Assembly: GCF_026013545.1 (NCBI RefSeq)
Contig: NZ_JAPDOG010000012.1
Span: forward strand, 1-64,000
Direction: 5' to 3'
DNA length: 64,000 bases
Source: Defluviimonas salinarum
GTDB lineage: Bacteria; Pseudomonadota; Alphaproteobacteria; Rhodobacterales; Rhodobacteraceae
Under the pieces are notes generated by a model. The model saw nothing but the letters and a program-made list of their open reading frames with translations, had not been told where the DNA came from and made no database searches. The position numbers and the translations under genes are program-made. Within the stretch, counting starts at the first letter, position 1; the number at the start of each line of letters is the position of its first letter. Positions 1 to 9,058 of this stretch are shown here, piece by piece.

Positions 1-38
1 TCCATCTGCTCGTCCGTCAGCCAGAAAAGATTGCTCAT
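1..38 (-). CDS. IS5-family transposase, N-terminal fragment (runs off the window)
   Basis: Only the first dozen codons are visible. They read MSNLFWLTDEQM, the characteristic start of a large group of IS5-family DDE transposases in alphaproteobacteria. The protein would catalyse cut-and-paste movement of its own element. A second ATG lies immediately upstream (39-41), so the start could be three bases earlier. Nothing can be said about whether the rest is intact. Confidence 0.65.
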   Translation of the reverse strand, partial: MSNLFWLTDEQM

Positions 39-117
39 CATCAACCCCGTCAGTCTGGAGCCTTGAATCACCCGGCGGCGGCAGCTTCAAGCAGATCAAT
101 GGGTCCTGACCCTAACT
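1..117 (-). mobile_element. End of an IS5-type insertion sequence, cut by the window edge
   Basis: The reverse strand holds the first codons of an IS5-family transposase, preceded by about 80 noncoding bases that end near a partly palindromic GGGTCCTGACCC at about 102-113. Such a sequence is typical of the terminal inverted repeat of these elements. The rest of the element lies to the left of the window, so neither the other inverted repeat nor a target duplication can be checked. The exact boundary is an estimate. Confidence 0.6.
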
Positions 118-542
118 GAACGATCGTCTGCCACGAGTATGGCCCGGCCCGGCTGCGACGTCGCAGCCGGGTCATTGGCCGTGCCGGCGGTTATCGAACC
201 GCGAACCTCCGTTTGTGACGCGCTTGATCGAGCGCCCGTTGGTACATTCGCCGCACCGTTCGATGCAGGGTCCGTTCAGAGTTGTTGGATCGAAGCTACG
301 CTCGCCCTCGAATCTCTCCGGTCTTCGTTCCGCTCCGCCGAGGAGCGAATCGTGCTGCGCCGAAGACCACATGTGGCTTTCTGGCCTGAGCGCGAACGCC
401 TCACACTTCCCGTCCAGCCCGTGTCTTCACGTGCCTATGCACCGCTTACAAAACTTTTGCCGGGAAACGGCGGGCGGCGGGAACCACCCGCGGAGCATCT
501 TGCGCACCTGCCGGTCCGCGCCGCGTCGTGTTAGGATCAGGC
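118..542. other. Intergenic stretch without a supported gene
   Basis: About 425 bases separate the IS end from the LuxR-type regulator. Several overlapping reading frames of 66 to 131 codons exist on both strands. None has a recognisable domain, a convincing ribosome binding site or a preferred frame, so I do not call a gene. The segment presumably holds the promoter of the regulator at 543. Confidence 0.5.
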
Positions 543-2189
543 ATGTCGCAGGGTGAGGATATCAGGTCTGGCCGGCAGGCTTATTCGACGATGAGGTGGG
601 CGGAGGCTCATGCCCGCCTTTCGACCGCGGACGGCCTTGAGCGGCTGAAGGCGGCCGATATCGAGCGCTTGGGCAATGCAGCCTACCTTGTCGGCAGGGA
701 CGAGGAAGCCGTCCGGGTCTGGACACGGGCGCACAACTTTTATGTTGACGATGCGGATGTAGGACATGCTGTGCGCGTCGGTTTCCTACTAAGCCTTACG
801 TCCCTGCTCAGGGGAGAGATGTCGCAGGGCAACGGCTGGCTCGCGCGCATCCAGCGGCTGCTGGAGACTGCCACCGGCTACCCTGCAGAGCAGGGGCTTT
901 CCCGGCTGCTGATGGCGATCAGACAGATGTTCGGCGGCGATCCGGACGGAGCGTTGCCATCGTTCGACGCCGCCGTGGCGGTAGGGACGCAGGAACGGGA
1001 TCCGGACCTTCTCGCACTCGCACTCCTGTGCCGAGGGCAGGCACTTGTTGCCACGGGCCGAGCGCCAGAGGGTGCCGCTAGCCTCGATGAGGCGATGGTC
1101 TCGGTCACTGGCGGGCAGGTCTCTCCGATCCTCAGCGGCATCATCTATTGCGCGGTCATCCTGACCTGCCAGAGCCTATTCGACAGCGAACGGTCGAGGG
1201 AATGGACCGCCGTCTTCGATGACTGGTGCGGGGGTCAGCCCGATCTGGTGCCGTTTCGCGGGCAATGCCTGATACATCGCTCCGAAATCCTCCAGATGAA
1301 AGGCGACTGGTCAGGTGCCATGACGGCCGCTGATCGCGCCTGCCACTGGCTAGCGGACCGGACAGAGGCGACGGTGGGCCGCGCGTACTATCAGAAAGGT
1401 GAGATGCACCGACTTCTCGGCGATTGCGACGCAGCCGAAGCGTGCTACGAGCGCGCGCTGAGGCAAGGGGTAAACCCGCAACCGGGCCGAGCACTTTTGC
1501 GGCTTGCAAAAGGGCAGGCGGAGGCCGCGTTGGCAACGATCCGCACAGCATGCGGGTCGCGTTATGGGGCACCGGCTGTTCCGGGCGATCCGGAGCGGCT
1601 GAAGTTGCTCGGCCCCTCCGTCGAGATCTGTCTTGCGGCCGGCGAAACCGGGACCGCCGTTGCCGCGGCGGAGGAACTCTCCGGTTGGGCGAGCGCCCTC
1701 GGAACACCGCTCGTTCAGGCGACCTCTGCGCACGCGACGGGTGCGGTGCTTGCCTCGACCGGTGATCGCGACGCTGCGCTGGCGGAGTTCTCTGGGGCTC
1801 TCGCTCTCTGGCAACGCCTCGCCATACCGTACGAAGCCGCACGGACTCGCGCTCGCCTCACTGGACTGTACCACGATCTAGGTGACGACGATTCCGCCGA
1901 GGCGCATCGCCGGATTGCCGAGGCGACGTTCAGCGACCTCGGCGCAAGCCACGATCTGTCGGGCGTCGTCAGGACGCTGCGGGGCGGAACCTCCTGTGGC
2001 CTCACCTGCAGGCATATCGACGTGCTGCGACTGCTGGCGGATGGCAGGACAAACCGCGAGATCGCGGCGGAACTTGGCATAAGCAGGCATACGGTGGCGC
2101 GTCACATGAGCAATATCTTCGACAAGACTGGCGTTTCATCGCGTGCCGCAGCGGTTGCCTTCGCGCATAAGAACAGGCTGCTTTCCTGA
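543..2189 (+). CDS. LuxR-type transcriptional regulator with TPR-like body
   Basis: This 548-residue protein has a long helical, TPR-like region and a C-terminal GerE/LuxR helix-turn-helix. The last 60 residues contain LTCRHIDVLRLLADGRTNRE followed by IAAELGISRHTVARHM, the normal LuxR DNA-recognition pattern. I see no Walker A motif, so it is not a full MalT/LAL ATPase. Helix pairs such as AEACYERALRQG near residue 300 resemble TPR units. The frame is open from a GTG at 528, but the ATG at 543 follows AGGATCAGGC and is preferred. The next gene lies downstream on the same strand after 116 bases and encodes a methyltransferase, which it may control. The signal it senses is unknown. Confidence 0.85.
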   Translation: MSQGEDIRSGRQAYSTMRWAEAHARLSTADGLERLKAADIERLGNAAYLVGRDEEAVRVWTRAHNFYVDDADVGHAVRVGFLLSLTSLLRGEMSQGNGWLARIQRLLETATGYPAEQGLSRLLMAIRQMFGGDPDGALPSFDAAVAVGTQERDPDLLALALLCRGQALVATGRAPEGAASLDEAMVSVTGGQVSPILSGIIYCAVILTCQSLFDSERSREWTAVFDDWCGGQPDLVPFRGQCLIHRSEILQMKGDWSGAMTAADRACHWLADRTEATVGRAYYQKGEMHRLLGDCDAAEACYERALRQGVNPQPGRALLRLAKGQAEAALATIRTACGSRYGAPAVPGDPERLKLLGPSVEICLAAGETGTAVAAAEELSGWASALGTPLVQATSAHATGAVLASTGDRDAALAEFSGALALWQRLAIPYEAARTRARLTGLYHDLGDDDSAEAHRRIAEATFSDLGASHDLSGVVRTLRGGTSCGLTCRHIDVLRLLADGRTNREIAAELGISRHTVARHMSNIFDKTGVSSRAAAVAFAHKNRLLS

Positions 2190-2305
2190 CAGCGGAATGG
2201 TCAGGATTGACCATGTCCAGCGTCGGGCGATGGCAAGGACGGGCGAAGAAACTGGCCGTGCCGCCCATTAGACTTCTCTCGTCGCTTTCATCGGGAGGAC
2301 CGGGC

Positions 2306-3115
2306 ATGGAACAGAGCTACGCCACGACCAACTACGGTGGTGATGCCCCCTGCAACTACCAGAAATTCTTCGTCCCCAGCATCGGCCGACCTGTCGCCGA
2401 GGATCTTGTGGCCCAAGCCAACCTGAAGTCCGGTGAGCACGTCCTCGATGTTGGCTGCGGCACCGGCGTCGTCACCCGCATGGCGGCTGGGCAAGTCTTG
2501 CCGGGCGGCACGGTCACAGGACTCGACCTGAACCAAGGTATGCTGGCCACCGCGCGTGTGAACACCGCCCCGGAAATCGGCATCGATTGGGTCGAGGCGG
2601 ACGCGGCGGCGATCCCGTTGGACGATGCATTGTTCGATGTCGTGCTTTGCCAGATGAGCCTGCAGTTCATAACCAACAAGATCGCCGCGCTGCGCGAGAT
2701 GCGCCGCGTCCTGAAGCCGTCTGGCCGGATCCTTCTGAACGTGCCCGGGCCGAAGCCGTTACTCTTCGCGGCAATGAACGACAGCATCGCCCGCCGACTG
2801 TCGCAGGACGCGGCGGCGTTCCTCGATCTCGTCTTCGCCATGCATGATCCGGCGGAGTTGAGGGACCTGTTCGAGAGTGCGGGGTTCAAAGACGTCAGCG
2901 TGACCGCGGTGCCGAAGGTTCTGACGGTTCCGAAGCCTGAGGAATTCCTCTGGCAGTATGTCCATAGCAGCCCGATGGCCTCCGACGCGATGGACATGGC
3001 TCCGTCAGCCCGGCAGGCGCTGGAAGATGAGGTCTGCCCGAAGTGGTCAGAATTCGTGGACGGGGGAAAGATGCAGTTCAAGGTCGGGATTACGACTGTT
3101 CGCGCGAGCGCCTGA
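2306..3115 (+). CDS. Class I SAM-dependent methyltransferase
   Basis: The protein has 269 residues. Motif I (VLDVGCGTGVVTRMA) lies near residue 50, an acidic residue that would hold the ribose is in VTGLDLNQGML, and a later VLCQMSLQF resembles motif IV. These mark a Rossmann-fold methyltransferase of the UbiE/Methyltransf_11 type acting on a small molecule. The substrate cannot be deduced. The frame opens 33 codons earlier, but the ATG at 2306 has a clear GGGAGGA ribosome site six bases upstream. It sits between a LuxR-type regulator and an NTF2-fold protein, with only 18 bases to the latter, so those two probably share a transcript. Confidence 0.85.
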   Translation: MEQSYATTNYGGDAPCNYQKFFVPSIGRPVAEDLVAQANLKSGEHVLDVGCGTGVVTRMAAGQVLPGGTVTGLDLNQGMLATARVNTAPEIGIDWVEADAAAIPLDDALFDVVLCQMSLQFITNKIAALREMRRVLKPSGRILLNVPGPKPLLFAAMNDSIARRLSQDAAAFLDLVFAMHDPAELRDLFESAGFKDVSVTAVPKVLTVPKPEEFLWQYVHSSPMASDAMDMAPSARQALEDEVCPKWSEFVDGGKMQFKVGITTVRASA

Positions 3116-3133
3116 GGTTAGGGGAGCAGAGCA

Positions 3134-3586
3134 ATGACAATTGATCCAACGGAAGTCGAACGCATCATTCACGATATCCATGATTTCTTCACCGACTGGG
3201 TCGGCGGCCGCTGCCCCAGCGATGACGACACTTTCCGCCGACGCGCGCTCGATTACATCTCTGACGACCTTGTCGCAATCTTTCCGGCCGGGAGGAGCTT
3301 CGGAAAGGCGGATTTCGAGGGGTATATGACCGGAATATACGGCTCGAATCCCGATTTCCGCATCAAGATCAAAGACGTGCAGGTTCGTCATCTCGGAGCC
3401 GACATGGCGGTCGTGACCTACCAAGAATGGCAGCGCGGTGCGAAGGACTCTGACGATCCGGAGAATGGACGTGTCACGACCATGGTTCTCGGGAAGGGCG
3501 CAGGGGATCGAGGCTTAACGATCCTGCAGGTTCATGAAACGTGGCTGCCGGAAGAAGTGGTGGCGAAGGGAGATTTCGATTTCTGA
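3134..3586 (+). CDS. NTF2/SnoaL-like fold protein
   Basis: This 150-residue protein has the layout of the NTF2-like superfamily (DUF4440/SnoaL-like). An N-terminal helix (IDPTEVERIIHDIHDFF) is followed by an aromatic-rich segment and strands ending in ILQVHETWLP. The ATG at 3134 is preceded by GGGGAGCAGAGCA, a good ribosome site. Members of this fold are either small enzymes (isomerases, cyclases) or ligand-binding regulators, and the sequence does not decide between these. Its position 18 bases after the methyltransferase suggests joint function, perhaps modification of the same small molecule. Confidence 0.75.
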   Translation: MTIDPTEVERIIHDIHDFFTDWVGGRCPSDDDTFRRRALDYISDDLVAIFPAGRSFGKADFEGYMTGIYGSNPDFRIKIKDVQVRHLGADMAVVTYQEWQRGAKDSDDPENGRVTTMVLGKGAGDRGLTILQVHETWLPEEVVAKGDFDF

Positions 3587-4028
3587 CCCACCAGGCGAAC
3601 GCAGTTCCGGCCGCTTGATGTGCATCGCGATCAAGTGGCTCCTGTCCGCCAGCTTGGGATAAGCTGAGACCGCGAAGCTGTCGTTTGCTGAGTTGGTTCT
3701 GGATCTCCGCTCTGGGCCGCACTCGTCGAACGGGGGTATTGTGATCGCGAACTCCTGCGGCGCGGAGATTGTCGGCTTCGAGCCCTGCTTCACGAATGCT
3801 GCACATTGCCTGAATGGCGGCGAAGCTCCAATTGCAGACATTGGCCGTGTCGATGAGGAACCTTGATTACCGTTCATCGTGACGTCTGCCGCAGCTTCCG
3901 CAAGCCGGACATTGGCGGGCAATACATCCAAACCGGATGTCTCCCAAGTTGAGGAACTTCGACATTGAACGAGCGGCCAAGAATTGCACCAGGCCGCTCG
4001 CTGCTGAGAGTACCTAGTCCAACTAACC
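3587..4028. other. Intergenic stretch, no supported gene
   Basis: A 139-codon frame on the minus strand (about 3515-3931) overlaps the end of the NTF2-like gene and has no ribosome site. Its low-complexity composition resembles spurious products often predicted in decayed alphaproteobacterial intergenic DNA, though I cannot test that here. The stretch lies between an intact gene and a broken TRAP permease, in keeping with a degraded accessory segment. Confidence 0.45.
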
Positions 4029-4545
4029 CTATTTGGTGATGATCTCTGGCCCCATGAAGGTGTTTGGGAGGAACGTCGAAATCAAGTGTACATAGGTGAC
4101 TATGATCAGGAAGACGAACAACACCGCCAGGAAAGGAAGGGCCGCCAGACGACCCGCATCATCGGTATGCCCGCGACACCGGAGGTCACGAAAAGGTTCA
4201 GGCCGACAGGCGGGGAGATCATCCCGGTCTCCATATTCACGACCATGATGATCCCGAGGTGACTTGGATCGATGCCGAGCTCAATGGCGATCGGGAACAC
4301 CAGCGGAGCAACGATCACCAGCAAGCCCAAGGACTCCATGAACTGGCCGCCGATCAGCAGGATGATGTTGACCACAACTAGGAACATCACCGGCCCCAGA
4401 CCTGCCGACAGCATTGCGTCGGCCACATGCTGGGGGATTTGCTCTTCGGTCAAAACGTGTTTGAGGATCAGCGCGTTCGCGATGACGAACAACAGCGTGA
4501 CCGTCAGCTTGCCGGCGTCCAGAACCGCCTGTGCTTCATGGCACT
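4029..4545 (-). pseudogene. TRAP transporter large permease (DctM), truncated and frameshifted remnant
   Basis: The minus strand encodes the C-terminal third of a DctM/SiaM-type permease: MFVIANALILKHVLTEEQIP, then hydrophobic segments, then PPVGLNLFVTSGVAGIPMM, a hallmark of the family. After MMRVV, at about 4150, the frame must shift by one base to continue as ALPFLAVLFVFLIIVTYV and reach a normal ending (GPEIITK) with stop at 4029-4031. The upstream side breaks off near 4545, where no earlier DctM sequence follows. The two-thirds missing at the N terminus include most membrane segments, so it cannot function. No neighbouring DctP or DctQ gene remains here. Confidence 0.85.
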
Positions 4546-4764
4546 TCCTCCTTCGTCCATTCAGAAGCGGAGGATTCCAGTTCGCAATGGCCCGGATCTT
4601 GGAGAGAAGGTCACTTCCACTACGACAGCCGCGATCAGCTTCGCAGCCATCTCGCCGACTTCACGGCGGCCTAAAGCTTCGCTTGCAGGCTCATCACCAT
4701 TGCAAACGCGATCCTCAAAACCGGAACGCCGTGGCGACATACTCTCGATGCATAGACACAGTTG

Positions 4765-5604
4765 CTAGCCAGCGTCTGCCTCAGTCGCTTTGGCCTCTTG
4801 GGATGGTTTTGCGGTCAATGGGCCGATGGCGATGACTGGCGTTCGATCGCTGATACCCTTGAGTTCCAGCGTCCTGGTCGAAAGCGATCCTGGTTCGCGC
4901 CCGGCATTCCGGAAAACTTCGGGCGTAGCGAGTGCCTCGCCCCGTTGGGCAGCGTGCGTGACTCGCGCCAAAAGGTTCACATCAAGGCCGAACGCGCTGA
5001 TGCTGAGCATATCGCCGTCATTTGTCGAGGCCGTGCCGATATAGGCCTTGCCGGTGTGGACGCCGATCCCCACCGTTGCCGCATCCGGCAGTTGCCGCAG
5101 CCGGTCGAGCACCAGATCGGCTGCCGCCAGGGCCTTGCGCGCGTGGTCGCTGCCGACAAACCCCGGCGGCCAGACTGCAAAGACTGAATCTCCCTGATAC
5201 TCCAGCACGAACCCGTCGGTGCGGGCAAGCGCATCGGACACCGCCGACCGCATGGCAAGGACGGTCCTGGCGAACTCGGAGGGCGACAGGCGCGACGACA
5301 GTTCGACCGAGTTCCGGACGTCGACCATCATCATCGACATGTTGACCTCCGCCCCTCCTGGAAAGGCCTTCATGAACGAATCGCAGGCGTTGCAGAAGTT
5401 CTTGTTGCGTTCGGACTGATGAAGGCCGGTCAGCCTGACCAGCCATCCGCCCAACCCGCCCATCGGTGCGTCGCAGAGTTTGCACCGCGGTTGGCCGGGC
5501 AGCCTTCCGTAGCGCGCCTGTTTCTTCGCCAGGACCGGATGCCCCTCGGCAAAGATCTGGTGCCAAAGTTCGGAGTTGCCTTCGCTGTGCGTCAGTTCGG
5601 ACAT
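4765..5604 (-). CDS. Class III nucleotidyl cyclase with N-terminal four-cysteine module
   Basis: This 279-residue soluble protein has a class III catalytic domain at about residues 88-265. The two metal-binding aspartates are D95 (MMVDVRNS) and D139 (YQGDSVFAV), exactly 44 apart as in Rv1625c. The transition-state pair N210 and R214 is present. The substrate-selecting positions are E135, where adenylate cyclases have Lys and guanylate cyclases Glu, and S203, normally Asp or Cys. The product could therefore be cGMP or remain open. Residues 41-74 carry CKLC and CNAC pairs, likely a zinc or Fe-S site acting as a redox or metal sensor. It is the last gene of a three-gene minus-strand run, 30 bases after the Cys/His-rich protein. 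Confidence 0.88.
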   Translation of the reverse strand: MSELTHSEGNSELWHQIFAEGHPVLAKKQARYGRLPGQPRCKLCDAPMGGLGGWLVRLTGLHQSERNKNFCNACDSFMKAFPGGAEVNMSMMMVDVRNSVELSSRLSPSEFARTVLAMRSAVSDALARTDGFVLEYQGDSVFAVWPPGFVGSDHARKALAAADLVLDRLRQLPDAATVGIGVHTGKAYIGTASTNDGDMLSISAFGLDVNLLARVTHAAQRGEALATPEVFRNAGREPGSLSTRTLELKGISDRTPVIAIGPLTAKPSQEAKATEADAG

Positions 5605-5634
5605 TTCGAATTTCTCCTGTTGGCCGGCGTCGTG

Positions 5635-6618
5635 CTATTTGTTCCTGAGCATCGACGAAGGAGTTGGGCTGACATCCAGACAGGCCTGGTCGTTGCGCAA
5701 GGTTTCCGGGCTGCAGCACACCCCGGTTCCAAAGAGGAATGTCTCGCCGGCGATGGCAGCGATCTCAGGAAGCATTCCCCGGTAGAGCAGCCTCAATTCG
5801 TCACCCGGCTTGAATGGCCATTTGCCCGGAATCGTCTGCTCACCCGTGTGTCTGTCCGTGAGCCGGACGGCTGGAAGCGTCACCACGACACCGGCTTCAA
5901 GTTGTGCGTCCGCCAGACCGTCCGGCCTTTTGGCCAGGCTCATCACATGGTCGTAGTCTGGACCAAAGGCGCAGGTCTCGAACGCATCGCTCTGGAGACG
6001 GCCGGTCTGCAAATTGGTGAGATGCGCTTCGCTATCCTTGCCGAACAGCAGATAGGTCGCGAACTCGGGCAATTGCAGATGATGTGCGAAGGGCCGAAAA
6101 GTGACGATGCGGTTCACCTCGACCTCGAAGTCGTCGATCAGCGGCAGCACACGATCGGGACTCCAGGGGTAGAAATGAGGGTTCTTTTCGTCCTCCTCCG
6201 TGAAGGGCGGGAGCCCCTGGAATATCTTCGCCCGATAGTTGCGCTTACGGCCCGCCGCGAGATCGGGGATGGTGAATTGGTCGGTTTCGGCGTTCGAAAG
6301 GATGAACCAGTCCTTGGGGTTCTGGCGTCGCGCAGTGTCCAGCTTTTTTGCGACCCAATCGGGAAGCGAGGCCTCGAAGACAAGCTGGTACTTGTGCTCC
6401 TCCATGTGGAACTGGGTCATGTGGACGGCAAAGACCGTCTCGTGACCCACGAGCGTCATTGCATGCTGGTGCGGCATGTTGTCGATGCGCGGGCTGCGCA
6501 TCCGGACCGGGTCCATGTCGTGTCCGTCATGGGAACGGCAATGCGGGCAGGTGCAGCCGGGCCCATGGGCGGTGTGTTCGGTCGCGTCTTCAGCTTTTCT
6601 TGCGGTCTTTTCGGGCAT
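5635..6618 (-). CDS. Cys/His-rich protein of unknown function
   Basis: The protein has 327 residues and I do not recognise the family. The N terminus is rich in Cys and His (HGPGCTCPHCRSHDGHDMD), suggesting a small metal site. The body is soluble and mixed alpha/beta, with no membrane segment or signal peptide. A second short motif near the C terminus reads GTGVCCSPETL. The frame extends 24 codons further, but the ATG at 6618 has GAGGAGG nine bases upstream and avoids overlap with the decarboxylase. It sits between the decarboxylase (52-base gap) and the cyclase (30-base gap), so it is probably cotranscribed with both and may be their partner or a metal-dependent sensor. Confidence 0.75.
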   Translation of the reverse strand: MPEKTARKAEDATEHTAHGPGCTCPHCRSHDGHDMDPVRMRSPRIDNMPHQHAMTLVGHETVFAVHMTQFHMEEHKYQLVFEASLPDWVAKKLDTARRQNPKDWFILSNAETDQFTIPDLAAGRKRNYRAKIFQGLPPFTEEDEKNPHFYPWSPDRVLPLIDDFEVEVNRIVTFRPFAHHLQLPEFATYLLFGKDSEAHLTNLQTGRLQSDAFETCAFGPDYDHVMSLAKRPDGLADAQLEAGVVVTLPAVRLTDRHTGEQTIPGKWPFKPGDELRLLYRGMLPEIAAIAGETFLFGTGVCCSPETLRNDQACLDVSPTPSSMLRNK

Positions 6619-6670
6619 CGGCTTGTTCCCTCCTCGCATCGGTCGAAGTCCTGGTCGTGCCGAGCCGGCT

Positions 6671-8941
6671 TCAAGGGGGGGTAAGGCCATGGCGCGTCAT
6701 CACGTTGTCCGCCGCCTCGGATGCCGTCGCGGCGAGCACCTTGACGATGCGGCCAACGAAATCGCCCGTTCCGCCCTCGCTGAGCCATGGGTTCTGAGTG
6801 GTGGAGATCAGGAAGCTTACCGGAACGCCCTCCTGCGGATCCGCGCCGGCACGGCGCGCGAACGTGTTGACGAAGGACTGACCGTAGGCCTTCGGATCAA
6901 AGCTTGAAGACGTGACGAACATCGGCGCGGTGGGGATCTGGCCACCGTTGAACGAATGCATGCTGAGCTTCTTGAAGATGCTGTCGTTCATCTCGTTCAT
7001 CAGAGCGACATCGCGATTTACCCCCTCGGCGGTGACGAAGTTGAATGCGTAGGTCACGATCGTCAGATCGGGGCCGATGTCACGGAAGAGCTTGAACAAG
7101 GCCGGGTCGCCGATGAGAGCATCCACCAGGTCCGCATCGGCCAAAGGCACGATCCGCCGGGCGATCAGGTCCTTCTGATCCGCTATGTCGTGTGTGGTCG
7201 CCGTGGCGTCCCGCTCGGCCGGAAGCTGCTGGAACGGCGCCAGGGTGAAATTCGCCCCATTCAAACCGACAAGTGCCGCGTAGAGGCGCTTGCTGTTGAA
7301 GATGCATCGGCCCAGCAGTCTGCCATAGCCGCTTCTGTCCGTCCGAATGACGCGGTGTGACAGATACACGGCCGCGGCGGCCGCGCCGGGTTTCGATCCT
7401 TCGATGCCGTAGAATCCGACCGCCGGGTCGACACCGCCATGATAGACCACCGGCGCCTTGAACGAGATCGTGTCGCGCATCGCGCCGTTGCGGTAGCAGA
7501 GCGACCCGGCCGGGTAGGGCACGAACCCGGATTTGTGCGGGTCGGTGGTGATCGTGTCAACGTGTCTGAGGGCAAGGAATTGCCGCATCACATAGGCGTT
7601 GAACATCATTCCCGGGGCCCTCTTGCCGTCCTTCAACAAGAGCGCATGATGCGGGTTTTCCTCGGTCTCTGTGACGGCCTGCAGTTCCTCATGCTCGGTT
7701 CCGTGATGTCTGGGCTTGCGCAGGAGAGAGGCGAAGTACCCGCCCCAAGCCGCGTCCGCATGCACCGAGAATTCCATGCCCATTTCCCGGCTTTCAGCGC
7801 GAAAGGACAGGATGTCCGCCAACGGATCGACGGCGCTTTCCTCGGTAGACCCCATGACCGCGGTCAGTTGCATCACGGGTCGCCGCTCGGCCAGGCAATG
7901 GTCAATCGCCTTGCGCAGTTCCACCGTGTCCATGCGTCCATCGAGATCGACCCGGATCGAAACCAGGGACGCCGACCCAAGGCCCGCCAGTGCCATGGCC
8001 TTGGCCCAAGAGTAATGCGCCGTCGCGGGCGCAATCAGCACGGGCGGCAACACGTCGGGCAGGTACCGGCGGTGGAACTCCATCAGCCCGAGAGACTGGA
8101 CCGAGGTTCGCGCCAGGGCGGCTTCGATGACAGAGGCCGGAAGGCCCGACGTGCGCGCGATACGTGTGGCCAGGCCGAGAACCTCGTCGAGCGGGAGGTT
8201 CAGCAGTTGCCAGGGCGAGAGCTCGAGAAGCCGTGCGCGCTCTCCCGAGAGCAGCCTCACGGTCGTCTGCCTGGCACCCGCCAGTTCCGGGTCCACGTCT
8301 ATTGCGCGGGCGAGGGCGACACCCAGATACTTGGTGTTGCGCGAAGCCCAGACGCTTTCGCAGTTCGCCACCGAGCCGTCGCAGGTGATATGCCCCCAGG
8401 GCCTTGTCGCGCCGTTTTCCGTCGCGTCGGCATCGGGCAACTCGAAACCGAGCATCCGGCACAGGTCGTCGCCGACCTCCATCTCGAAAAGAGTCGTGGC
8501 GGGCGACGCCTCGGCGGCGACGTTGTTCTGGTTGTAAAGTAGGGCGGCAATATAGCCGACCAATCCGGGAAGCGACTGGTCCCAGTACATGTGCGAAAGG
8601 TTGCGAAAGCTCGACAGCGGTATCGACCCCTGCAGGTAATGCAACATGTCGTTGACCGCGTCGGAAATGAACGCTTTGGAGTCAGCCAGGCTCTCGGGTG
8701 GGCCGGCTCCGAAAATGCCGGGATCGGAGGGCATGTAGGCCCGCCGCGCCTCGACGTTCGCATCGATCGCTTTTGCAACCAGCAATTTCAGAAAATCGAC
8801 GTTCTCGCCTTTCGGTCCCAGAAACCAGGTTTCGGGCGTCCCGTCACCGCGCCGGTCAAGGGAAAGTCGTGAGTTCTCGTGGGACAGCGCATCCGCGAGG
8901 GAAGCATGAAGTCGACCGTGCCTGCCGTGGTGCTTCGCCAT
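6671..8941 (-). CDS. Long group II pyridoxal-phosphate-dependent decarboxylase
   Basis: At 756 residues the protein is much longer than typical glutamate or aromatic amino acid decarboxylases (about 450-550). The PLP-binding lysine lies in TTDPHKSGFVPYPAGS at about residue 470, and HADAAWGGYFASL matches the His/Asp region that stacks on and pairs with the cofactor. N-terminal features such as LSHMYWDQSLPGLVGYIAALLYNQNN also fit the group II family. The C-terminal ~200 residues are an extension. A GTG at 8956 is an alternative start; neither start has a strong ribosome site. The gene heads a minus-strand trio with the Cys/His-rich protein and the cyclase. The substrate is unknown; the products would be an amine and CO2. 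Confidence 0.85.
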   Translation of the reverse strand: MAKHHGRHGRLHASLADALSHENSRLSLDRRGDGTPETWFLGPKGENVDFLKLLVAKAIDANVEARRAYMPSDPGIFGAGPPESLADSKAFISDAVNDMLHYLQGSIPLSSFRNLSHMYWDQSLPGLVGYIAALLYNQNNVAAEASPATTLFEMEVGDDLCRMLGFELPDADATENGATRPWGHITCDGSVANCESVWASRNTKYLGVALARAIDVDPELAGARQTTVRLLSGERARLLELSPWQLLNLPLDEVLGLATRIARTSGLPASVIEAALARTSVQSLGLMEFHRRYLPDVLPPVLIAPATAHYSWAKAMALAGLGSASLVSIRVDLDGRMDTVELRKAIDHCLAERRPVMQLTAVMGSTEESAVDPLADILSFRAESREMGMEFSVHADAAWGGYFASLLRKPRHHGTEHEELQAVTETEENPHHALLLKDGKRAPGMMFNAYVMRQFLALRHVDTITTDPHKSGFVPYPAGSLCYRNGAMRDTISFKAPVVYHGGVDPAVGFYGIEGSKPGAAAAAVYLSHRVIRTDRSGYGRLLGRCIFNSKRLYAALVGLNGANFTLAPFQQLPAERDATATTHDIADQKDLIARRIVPLADADLVDALIGDPALFKLFRDIGPDLTIVTYAFNFVTAEGVNRDVALMNEMNDSIFKKLSMHSFNGGQIPTAPMFVTSSSFDPKAYGQSFVNTFARRAGADPQEGVPVSFLISTTQNPWLSEGGTGDFVGRIVKVLAATASEAADNVMTRHGLTPP

Positions 8942-9041
8942 CGCAAGGGTACTCACAAGATTGGAAACAATTCTATTGGCGGGTTAAGTCTTAATTATGT
9001 CAAGGAAAAATGAAGTTTGATGAACTTTGCCCTCAAAAGCG

Positions 9042-9058
9042 CCAGCCCGAACGGCTGG
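9042..9058 (-). terminator. Probable terminator after the CRP-SulP pair
   Basis: CCAGCC and GGCTGG form a six-base-pair stem around a five-base loop. Read on the minus strand it is followed by CGCTTTTG. It lies about 110 bases beyond the SulP stop and would separate the CRP-SulP unit from the decarboxylase operon. The short T run makes it moderate evidence only. Confidence 0.45.

Noticed and set aside
139-556. Overlapping open frames on both strands before the LuxR-type gene
   Set aside because: No domain, ribosome site or frame preference distinguishes them from chance in G+C-rich DNA.
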